From assembly GCF_030012175.1 (NCBI RefSeq), contig NZ_JASCXW010000021.1, forward strand, positions 1 to 32,975: a stretch of 32,975 nt of DNA. Reading direction: 5' to 3'. Of this stretch, positions 7,976 through 14,820 are shown in pieces. The notes beneath the pieces are model-generated. The model was not told the origin of the DNA. It did no database searches and was given only the letters and a program-made list of their open reading frames with translations. This DNA is from Peloplasma aerotolerans. GTDB lineage: Bacteria > Bacillota_I > Bacilli_A > Acholeplasmatales > Acholeplasmataceae. How positions within the stretch are numbered: position 1 is the first letter of the stretch; each line of letters opens with the position of its first letter. The translations under genes and the position numbers were made by a program.

Positions 7976-7997
7976 AGGCGCTTTTAGCGTCTTTTTT
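7976..7997 (+). terminator. Terminator for operon A
   Basis: AGGCGC and GCGTCT (one G-T wobble) pair around a TTTTA loop and are followed by TTTTTT at 7992-7997. It stands next to the minus-strand terminator, so each converging operon has its own. Confidence 0.7.
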
Positions 7998-7998
7998 G

Positions 7999-8388
7999 TT
8001 ATTCAATTTTAAGTGCGTTTTCCAATATTGATAATCCAGGTGATGTAATATCTTTGTTAATGTCAAAAGACAATGTGCCTAACGAAGGATTATTTGCTGT
8101 AAACTCAGCACTTGATGCATAAACGTAAATGGTTAATGTATGAGTTTGAGTTCCAATTTCATCAAAATGCTCTTCATATTTTTGACTTGCTATATTCATT
8201 GCTATTTCATTTAACTCAGCGATGTTCTTAAGTTTAATTGGAACAATCACATGCACCTCAATTTGACGATTTACAAATGTTTCTTGTGCAACGTGGATGG
8301 TTAAATCAACAGGTTCATCAGAACCTTTGCATGATGCTAATCCAACAGCTGTGATAACGATAAAGAGTAATAGTATAATCTTTTTCAT
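7999..8388 (-). CDS. Small lipoprotein of unknown function, coupled to pullulanase
   Basis: I do not recognise a family for this 129-residue protein. It has a clear lipoprotein signal (GLASC, Cys20) and a mature part of about 110 residues with alternating beta-strand and helix character (for example LTIHVAQETF, IEVHVIVPIKL, HTLTIYVYAS). The start has a perfect AGGAGG ribosome binding site that lies inside the end of the pullulanase gene; only two bases separate the pullulanase stop from this ATG, so the two are made together. It should sit on the outer membrane face. Possible roles are holding the secreted pullulanase or an oligosaccharide at the surface; neither is shown. No aromatic-rich sugar-binding patch is evident. 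The operon ends in a strong terminator. Confidence 0.7.
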   Translation of the reverse strand: MKKIILLLFIVITAVGLASCKGSDEPVDLTIHVAQETFVNRQIEVHVIVPIKLKNIAELNEIAMNIASQKYEEHFDEIGTQTHTLTIYVYASSAEFTANNPSLGTLSFDINKDITSPGLSILENALKIE

Positions 8389-8390
8389 GA

Positions 8391-11321
8391 TTAACCTCCT
8401 ATCGGTGAATCATCTAATGTGATATTAAATGATTGTTTTTCTACAAACAATGTGTAGAAGTAATGTTTAACTGGTTCATAAGGTGCAAGAACTGCAACTG
8501 TAATCGTATAACGACCAGGTACATTGACATCATGATAACTTGAGTAGTAAATCTCAGCCTCAGGATTGTGAATTGTTAAGTTAACTTCTGGGTTAAATGT
8601 ATCACCTTTTTGAATGGTGAAAGTGTTATTAATGAGTTCAACTGCTTCACCCATAACTTCAACTAAAATAATGGATGTATTTTTAGGTGCGAAAACCAAA
8701 TCTGTAACCAACTCTAAACCGTTTGTATCATGTGATTCGAAATAGGTTAACATTTTATATGTTTTACCACTTTCGAGTTCTAGCATCGCAAGACTTCCTG
8801 TTGGATTGCTGCTGTGTAATACAATAATTTCTGGTGTGTGACTATTTCCAGCTATTCTGTACGCAATTGCTTGACTACCTGCATTTGTATCAAGGAAGGT
8901 CAAACGATTCTTAATTTCATCAGCATTGTTGATTCTAAAGTGATCATAAGTGTTCCTAATTTGAATCAGAGCTTTATAATACTCGAAGACATCATTATAT
9001 TGAGCCTTTCTGTCCCAGCGCAGCTGATTGACAATATCAGGAGATTCATAAGAGTTATGATCAAAACCACCAGATGGAAGTGGCTTGCTTCGCATAAATT
9101 CGACACCAGCATGTAAGAATGCCACACCTTGTGAAGTTAATATCAGTGCATTTGACTGAATTTGCATAGGTTTAGCATTGCTAATCGAAATGCCAGTTAA
9201 ACGTAATTTATCATAAAGCGTATTGTTGTCATGCGCTGTCACATAATTGATCGTTTGGTTTGGATTTAAATGCCATTCATTCATTTGAGTGATTCCAGGA
9301 AATTCAATACCACCAACGATACCATACATTAAACCTTGATAAATGTAATCATTTGTATTGCCTTGTACCCAACCTCTTTCAGTAGCTTGGAATACAGACC
9401 CTTTAACTGCATCTCTTGTATAGTCATTAAATGCACCTACAAGATTCATGTTTTTAATGTTATCTTTACCAGCAGCTAATGAGTTTGGTAAAGGTGTTGA
9501 TCCACCTGCCCAGGGTTCACCAAAAACAATAATGGTTGGATCAATAGCTTCTAATAAAGCTTGGATCTGATTCATGGTTTCAACATCATGAAGTGCCATT
9601 AAGTCAAATCTAAAACCAGATAAATTATATTCAGTTGCCCAAAACTCGATTGAGTCAAGCATAAACTTTCTCATCATCGAACGTTCTGATGCGGTTTCAT
9701 TACCTGTTCCAGAACCATTACTAAAACCACCAGAAGGTGTTAATCTGTGATAATAACCAGGAACGATTTTATGGAAGTTTGATGTTGCTGATTCACCTGT
9801 ATGGTTATATACAACATCCATAATCACGCGAATATCATAATCATGAAGCGCTTGAACGACTTGTTTAAACTCATTGATTCTTACACGACCATCAAATGGA
9901 TTGGTTGCGTATGAACCTTCTAGAGTATTAAAGTGATAAGGCATATATCCCCAGTTGAAGAGGTTAGTATAATTAGGGTTGTTCGCAACTTGAACTTCAT
10001 CGACATAACCAAAATCAAAGATTGGAAGTAATTGTACTGCATTAACACCTAATTCTTTAATATGATCTAATCCTGTAGTTACTGTAACACCTGAACCTGT
10101 ATATGTTGTTCCAGTTTCTGTTAATCCAAGGAACTTACCACGATTTGCTTCAGTTCCATTCCATGAACTGTGTGTTGTTAAATCTCTAACGTGTAACTCA
10201 TAGATGATATAATCTGTTAAATTTGTAATTGTGCTTGGACGATCATTATAACTCCAGCCATCTGGATTGGTTTCATCGAATTTGACAATCATACCACGTT
10301 GTCCGTTTGCTCCAGTTGAGTATGCATAAGGATCGGTTACTTCATGGACTTCACTGTTGTTAGTCACCGTGAATGTATAATATTTAAAATCATAGTCACC
10401 AGTGAGTTTAACTTCCCAAGCACCGTTTTCTATCTTATACATTGCCTCTGTTTGATAAGGTGTCAATTCATTATTTGGTTGTCCTTGATCGTTATAATTT
10501 GGATGTCCTTGATGATAAAGGTTTAAGGTAACACTTTGGCTTAATGGTGCCCACAACCTAAAGATTGTAAATTCATTATCGAAACTTACACCAAGTTCAC
10601 CTTCATATGTGTATAAATCTTCAAAATCAGGAGTGTCGTATATATTTTGAAGTGAAACAGGAAATTCTATTTCTCTATCTTCATTAAATAGAACTTTAAG
10701 TGTATAAGATTTAGAGATATCTACATTAGGGACTGTTAATAATAGATCTTTAGTGGTTGCTGTTCCACTTGTGACCATTGTTCCATTTTCATATACTTCA
10801 TAACCCAATTCAGGTATATGAGTTAATTTAGCCGATATACGTTTTTGAGTATCAAAAGCTGCAGATAATACTTTTTCTCTATAATCAGGAATATTGTTTG
10901 CCAAATCAGCAGATGAAGTACCGATACTTAAGTCTTGCTCAACAAAATATGCATGTGCAACACCTGAGATGACCTCAACTTCTTCAAGATCTATAAAACG
11001 GTCTCCACCGACTTCTCGATATCCATCCCATCCACCTTGTTTAATAATAATGCCTAACATCGTAGAATTTGGATATTGGTCTGTTAAATCGATTTCATAC
11101 CAGACACCAAATTCATCTTTATTTTCAACACTAAAATTATGTTGAATTCCACCAGTGGATACAGGCTCATGTTGCCAGACCCACATGTTAAAATTTGAGT
11201 AATTATCATCATAGCGATAATAGTGAACAATGAGTTTTGTTGGCAACTCATTCGCCATGGTTGTTATTCCCAGACTAAAGACTGAGAACATCAAAAGAAT
11301 TATTGCAATTATTTTTTTCAT
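8391..11321 (-). CDS. pulA: Secreted type I pullulanase with CBM41 (GH13_14-like)
   Basis: This 976-residue protein has a cleavable signal peptide (likely cut after TMA, residue 23), no lipobox and no C-terminal anchor. Domain order: starch/pullulan-binding CBM41 (about 27-133, with aromatic residues Tyr34/35, Trp47, Trp49, Trp98), an Ig-like linker domain (about 145-215), a CBM48-type domain (about 225-340), a GH13 barrel, and beta-rich C-terminal domains, the last like a cell-surface Ig module. FNWGYMPYHF corresponds to the YNWGYDP pullulanase signature. Catalytic residues are Asp573 (FRFDLMALHD), Glu602 (FGEPWAGG) and Asp698 (TAHDNNT). It cleaves alpha-1,6 branches in pullulan, amylopectin or glycogen outside the cell. 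It heads operon B, with AGGAGG before its ATG, and is divergent from the starch-binding/MalEFG operon. Confidence 0.93.
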   Translation of the reverse strand: MKKIIAIILLMFSVFSLGITTMANELPTKLIVHYYRYDDNYSNFNMWVWQHEPVSTGGIQHNFSVENKDEFGVWYEIDLTDQYPNSTMLGIIIKQGGWDGYREVGGDRFIDLEEVEVISGVAHAYFVEQDLSIGTSSADLANNIPDYREKVLSAAFDTQKRISAKLTHIPELGYEVYENGTMVTSGTATTKDLLLTVPNVDISKSYTLKVLFNEDREIEFPVSLQNIYDTPDFEDLYTYEGELGVSFDNEFTIFRLWAPLSQSVTLNLYHQGHPNYNDQGQPNNELTPYQTEAMYKIENGAWEVKLTGDYDFKYYTFTVTNNSEVHEVTDPYAYSTGANGQRGMIVKFDETNPDGWSYNDRPSTITNLTDYIIYELHVRDLTTHSSWNGTEANRGKFLGLTETGTTYTGSGVTVTTGLDHIKELGVNAVQLLPIFDFGYVDEVQVANNPNYTNLFNWGYMPYHFNTLEGSYATNPFDGRVRINEFKQVVQALHDYDIRVIMDVVYNHTGESATSNFHKIVPGYYHRLTPSGGFSNGSGTGNETASERSMMRKFMLDSIEFWATEYNLSGFRFDLMALHDVETMNQIQALLEAIDPTIIVFGEPWAGGSTPLPNSLAAGKDNIKNMNLVGAFNDYTRDAVKGSVFQATERGWVQGNTNDYIYQGLMYGIVGGIEFPGITQMNEWHLNPNQTINYVTAHDNNTLYDKLRLTGISISNAKPMQIQSNALILTSQGVAFLHAGVEFMRSKPLPSGGFDHNSYESPDIVNQLRWDRKAQYNDVFEYYKALIQIRNTYDHFRINNADEIKNRLTFLDTNAGSQAIAYRIAGNSHTPEIIVLHSSNPTGSLAMLELESGKTYKMLTYFESHDTNGLELVTDLVFAPKNTSIILVEVMGEAVELINNTFTIQKGDTFNPEVNLTIHNPEAEIYYSSYHDVNVPGRYTITVAVLAPYEPVKHYFYTLFVEKQSFNITLDDSPIGG

Positions 11322-11343
11322 ATTTGAACCTCCTACATTAAAT

Positions 11344-11352
11344 AATATATCA
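11344..11352 (-). promoter_or_regulatory. Extended -10 promoter of operon B
   Basis: Minus-strand TGATATATT, five of six to TATAAT with TGN upstream. Initiation would fall near 11337, directly upstream of the AGGAGG at 11329-11334, giving a very short leader. The -35 position is only A/T-rich. Confidence 0.5.
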
Positions 11353-11395
11353 TGGAGACACTAAAATAATAAAAATAATGATAGCGATTTCAAAA

Positions 11396-11409
11396 AGAGA
11401 ACGGTTGCA
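11396..11409 (+). promoter_or_regulatory. Weak LacI-type operator half in the operon B/C divergent region
   Basis: AGAGAACGGTTGCA keeps AACGGTTGCA (CG core plus a full right half) of the TGNAANCGNTTNCA pattern but has two mismatches in the left half. It lies about 65 bases upstream of the predicted pullulanase start and 21 bases from the second site at 11424, roughly two helical turns (28 bases centre to centre). Confidence 0.45.
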
Positions 11410-11423
11410 CAATTTATCATTGA

Positions 11424-11437
11424 CTAAAGCGTTTACA
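11424..11437 (+). promoter_or_regulatory. LacI/cre-type operator upstream of operon C
   Basis: CTAAAGCGTTTACA matches TGNAANCGNTTNCA except for its first two bases; AAAGCGTTTACA is a typical cre/LacI-family core. It overlaps the likely -35 (TTTACA, 11432-11437) of the operon C promoter, so binding should affect transcription of the starch-binding protein and MalEFG genes. Confidence 0.55.
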
Positions 11438-11461
11438 TTTCTCATATTTATATGATAAGAT
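11432..11461 (+). promoter_or_regulatory. Promoter of operon C
   Basis: A TTTACA -35 (11432-11437) is spaced 18 bases from TAAGAT (11456-11461), which is preceded by TGA, making an extended -10. Transcription from about 11468 leaves a leader of roughly 45 bases with AGGAGG before the ATG at 11513. TTGACT at 11420-11425 with CATATT at 11443-11448 is an alternative pairing. Confidence 0.5.
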
Positions 11462-11512
11462 AACCGTGTCAAGGATGAATTGGCATTCTTTAAACAAATA
11501 GGAGGAAAAAAA

Positions 11513-13339
11513 ATGAAGAAAGTGCTATTCGCATTGCTCCTCATATCATCAGTATTCGCATTTTTTGGCTTAAACGCGAAAGCTGCAGGTACGGGGAATT
11601 TAGTTGTACACTTCCAAGCATGGGATGAAGCAAGTTATGATAATCTTGGATCACATGCATGGGGCTCAACAGCTGCTGGAAAACTAGCAAGTGGTACAGA
11701 CGACTTTGGTGTATATTTCGAATTTAATGATTTAGAAATCGATACTGAAATCGGATTTATTGCAGTTACATGGATTGGTACCGAAGGTCCAAATTGGGAT
11801 AAAAAATTAACCGGTGACGTTATGATCGGTGATGATGTTGTTCAAGAAGGTAAAACAACTCATGTATTCGTATTCCAAGGTGCAAACGGTGCACAATATT
11901 TAGTTGCAGATCCAGACAACCATTCAGTAATCGTTGTTTACTATGATGCTGCTGGCACCTATGAAGAAAACTTAGGTATCCATCATTGGGGATGGACAGT
12001 TGCTGGTCCTGAATGGGCAAGTCCTGCTGAAGTATTTAATACAGTAGGTAAATCTCCATCAGATATGGAAGTTAAAGGTTTTGCTTTAGCTTCAGAAGAT
12101 ATCACTGGTGCTGGTTTCTTAATTTATGCTGGTGGCGATGATAGTAAGAAGACTGGCGACATCAAAAATGATACTGGATTCTTCCAAACTCATACAGATG
12201 GAGCATATGACATTTTATATGTTGTAAGCGCTGGCGATGGCCATACGTCAAATAGCAATGTTTATACTGATCCAGCATTATTTGCTGAAGATGCATTCTC
12301 ATTTGGATTAGTTCCATTTAGCAATGCTGATAAATCAGGAACATTTGCAGTTGACCCAACAACAATTTTCGTTAAAACAAGTTCACCTGTTGCATCACCA
12401 TATCCACTTGCAGCGGATAAAGATGCAGCAAGAGCAGAAATCGAAAATTGGTTTACAGTTCGTGAAATTACTGGCGTAGACACTTATGGTGATCCATTAG
12501 CAATTGAAAGAGTAGACTTTGCAACAACAAATACGACATTAAATCAATTTGTTATTATTCTTGAAAACGCAATGGATAATACAAAAGAGTATGAAATATT
12601 CTTTGATATGAATTATCCAGAAGAACCACTTGATGTAGCAAAAGATGTTACAGTAACTATTAATGTTACAGTTCCTGCTAATACACCTGCTGAAGCAGTT
12701 ATTAGTCTTGCAGGTTCAATACCTGGATCTGGGTGGAACCCAGAATCAGAAGATTTTGTTGCAACTCAAGTTGGAGACACATTAGTGTATTCAATAACAT
12801 TTGATGTTGAAGTAATTGATGCGTACACAACTTATGAATACAAATGGACTAGAGGTTCATGGGCAACAGAAGAATTTGTTGCGTCTAACCGTCCATTAGT
12901 GATTCCTAATAATGTTGACTCAATCGTATTTGATGATGTTATCCAAGCTTGGGCAGACATTGATGCACCAGAAAACAAATATGATGCACCAGTTCGTACA
13001 GCAATGGTTAACTTAAAAGCTTCTATGGTTTTAGATCTAGATACAGAAGCTCCTGAAATTACATTTATTTCACCTACAGGTATTGTAGGAAAAGATCCTG
13101 CTGAAAGAATTATTGAAGTCACTTGGGGACAACCTTTCAATCAATTATTATTCCCAAGATATAGAGCAAACGATGACCGTGATGGTGACTTAACACCTTT
13201 CATCTTTGTACCTAAAGGACAATCATCCGTATTAGATACAAGAACTGAAGGCGATTATACTATCATGTTACGTGTTGTTGATAAATGGGGCAACGTCGCT
13301 GAAGAGACTTTTATCTTTAGAGTCGTTAAGTCTAATTAA
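11513..13339 (+). CDS. Secreted multi-domain starch-binding protein, no catalytic domain
   Basis: The start at 11513 is fixed by AGGAGG seven bases upstream and an immediate signal peptide (cut after AKA, residue 24); an in-frame ATG at 11480 lacks both. The 608-residue protein has five beta domains: two tandem CBM41-like modules (about 28-133 and 138-252, each starting like LVVHFQAW or VIVVYYDA and containing HAWG/HHWGW), a pullulanase-type linker Ig domain (about 282-370), a CBM20-like starch-binding domain (about 376-484, with YEYKWTRGSW and SNRPL), and a C-terminal DUF5011-like Ig domain (about 510-605). No GH13 barrel or catalytic residues are present. It opens the operon with MalE, MalF and MalG and presumably collects starch or maltodextrin at the cell surface. 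It has no lipobox, sortase motif or C-terminal helix, so how it stays near the cell is unclear. Domain calls are by eye. Confidence 0.78.
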   Translation: MKKVLFALLLISSVFAFFGLNAKAAGTGNLVVHFQAWDEASYDNLGSHAWGSTAAGKLASGTDDFGVYFEFNDLEIDTEIGFIAVTWIGTEGPNWDKKLTGDVMIGDDVVQEGKTTHVFVFQGANGAQYLVADPDNHSVIVVYYDAAGTYEENLGIHHWGWTVAGPEWASPAEVFNTVGKSPSDMEVKGFALASEDITGAGFLIYAGGDDSKKTGDIKNDTGFFQTHTDGAYDILYVVSAGDGHTSNSNVYTDPALFAEDAFSFGLVPFSNADKSGTFAVDPTTIFVKTSSPVASPYPLAADKDAARAEIENWFTVREITGVDTYGDPLAIERVDFATTNTTLNQFVIILENAMDNTKEYEIFFDMNYPEEPLDVAKDVTVTINVTVPANTPAEAVISLAGSIPGSGWNPESEDFVATQVGDTLVYSITFDVEVIDAYTTYEYKWTRGSWATEEFVASNRPLVIPNNVDSIVFDDVIQAWADIDAPENKYDAPVRTAMVNLKASMVLDLDTEAPEITFISPTGIVGKDPAERIIEVTWGQPFNQLLFPRYRANDDRDGDLTPFIFVPKGQSSVLDTRTEGDYTIMLRVVDKWGNVAEETFIFRVVKSN

Positions 13340-13351
13340 GGAGGCGCGCAC

Positions 13352-14731
13352 ATGAAAAAACTATTAACTTTATTATTAATTTCATTGGCTGTGTTTTCAT
13401 TAGCAGCATGTAAATCAACAGAAGAACCTACTGATCCTGATCAAACGCAAGATCCAGCGAACCTTGGTGAAAGAATTGATTTTGGTGACCGTTTAGTTCA
13501 AAAGTCAAGTATTCGTGTTTGGATAGATGATGAAGAAGGCGAATATATGGAAGCAGTCATTGCAGAATTTAACAAGTTGCATCCAAATATCGTTGTTGTT
13601 CACCAACATATGGGTACTGTAGATGCTCGTGAATTGTTAAAAACATTTGGTCCTTCAGGAAATGGTGCAGATGTATTCCAATTCCCACATGACCACTTAG
13701 CAAAAGCAGTTTCTGAAGATTTAGTTTATGCTTTACCAGCTTCAACTCAGACTTTATTAGCACAACGTTCTCATGAACTAGGATTAAGTATAGCTACATT
13801 GAGTTATGACGAAGTTGCTAAATCATTTAATCCAAATAGTCCAAATGCAGTTGAAAGACTATATGCAGTACCAATGTCAATTGAATCTATTGGTTTATAT
13901 TACAATACAGATTTAGTAGATACACCTGCAACAACATTTGAACAATTAATTACTGAAGCACAAACATGGAATGCAGCTCTAGCAGCTGATAATTCAGGTC
14001 AAACTAATGCACAAAAAGGTTGGTATTACTTAGGTAATTCAAGCCACTGGGCAGACAGTTACTTTATGCAACCATTCTATTCAGCATTTGGATTCACTCC
14101 ATTTGGTGAAGATCTAAATGATCCTTCAGCAGTTGGATTTGAAGATGCAGTTCCTGCTCTTAACTGGTTAAGAACTACATTAAAACCTGTAACAACAGGT
14201 ACAGGTAACCATAATTCAGTTACAGCTGGTTCTAACTTTGAAGAAGGACGCATTCCTTATATCATTACTGGTCCTTGGAGTAACGAAGCTTATAAGAGTA
14301 AAGGATTAAATTACTCAATCGCTCCAATGCCAACAATTAATGGAAATGATACACAAACATTTGCTGGTGCTCAAATGGCAGCTGTTTACAAATATTCAGA
14401 AAATGCAGCTGACGCTATTAAATTTGTTGAATTCTTAAGCAGCGACATCGCTATGAAGCTCATGTATGAAATGAAAGGTAAATTACCTGCATTAACAAAT
14501 GATCTTCTTGCTACAATCGATGGTGTTGCTGATGACCAACTTATGATGGCAATGGCACAACAACTTGAAACATCTATTCCAATGCCAACAATTCCAGAAG
14601 TACAATACTACTGGGGTCCAGGTGAATCAATGTTACAAGCTATTTGGAACACAGATAAAACAGCTTTATTAGCTGCTCAAGAAGCAGAAGCTGGATATCG
14701 TGCATTAGCTGGTTTAGGTTCAGGTTCATAG
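13352..14731 (+). CDS. malE: Maltose/maltodextrin-binding lipoprotein MalE
   Basis: This 459-residue protein has a lipoprotein signal (SLAAC, Cys20), an acidic/Thr-Pro linker, and a family 1 extracellular solute-binding fold. IRVWIDDEEGEYMEAVIAEF at the start of the mature domain and the GRIPYIITGPWSNEAY region (the GPW of MalE-type sugar binders) support a maltodextrin-type ligand; several Trp and Tyr residues near the C-terminus (YYWGPGESM) could stack on sugars. It delivers oligosaccharides to the MalFG permease encoded next. A strong AAGGAGG lies before its start, 12 bases after the starch-binding protein. A GC-rich stem-loop separates it from malF, probably allowing more MalE than permease to be made. 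The ligand (maltose versus longer maltodextrins) is inferred from context. Confidence 0.88.
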   Translation: MKKLLTLLLISLAVFSLAACKSTEEPTDPDQTQDPANLGERIDFGDRLVQKSSIRVWIDDEEGEYMEAVIAEFNKLHPNIVVVHQHMGTVDARELLKTFGPSGNGADVFQFPHDHLAKAVSEDLVYALPASTQTLLAQRSHELGLSIATLSYDEVAKSFNPNSPNAVERLYAVPMSIESIGLYYNTDLVDTPATTFEQLITEAQTWNAALAADNSGQTNAQKGWYYLGNSSHWADSYFMQPFYSAFGFTPFGEDLNDPSAVGFEDAVPALNWLRTTLKPVTTGTGNHNSVTAGSNFEEGRIPYIITGPWSNEAYKSKGLNYSIAPMPTINGNDTQTFAGAQMAAVYKYSENAADAIKFVEFLSSDIAMKLMYEMKGKLPALTNDLLATIDGVADDQLMMAMAQQLETSIPMPTIPEVQYYWGPGESMLQAIWNTDKTALLAAQEAEAGYRALAGLGSGS

Positions 14732-14768
14732 TATTTTAAAAGTTATTTAATTTAACTAACTTTGTGGA

Positions 14769-14792
14769 GGCGGCAAGATTTCATTTGCCGCC
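14769..14792 (+). other. GC-rich stem-loop between malE and malF
   Basis: GGCGGCAA and TTGCCGCC form a perfect eight-pair stem with an eight-base loop in an otherwise very A/T-rich gap of 89 bases. No T-run follows, so it is not a standard terminator. It probably protects the malE transcript from 3' decay or slows polymerase, adjusting the MalE to MalFG ratio, as the intercistronic structure does in the E. coli malEFG operon. An AUGGAGG ribosome binding region for malF follows at 14809-14817. Confidence 0.65.
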
Positions 14793-14820
14793 CTCATTTA
14801 GTTATTACATGGAGGTTTAA

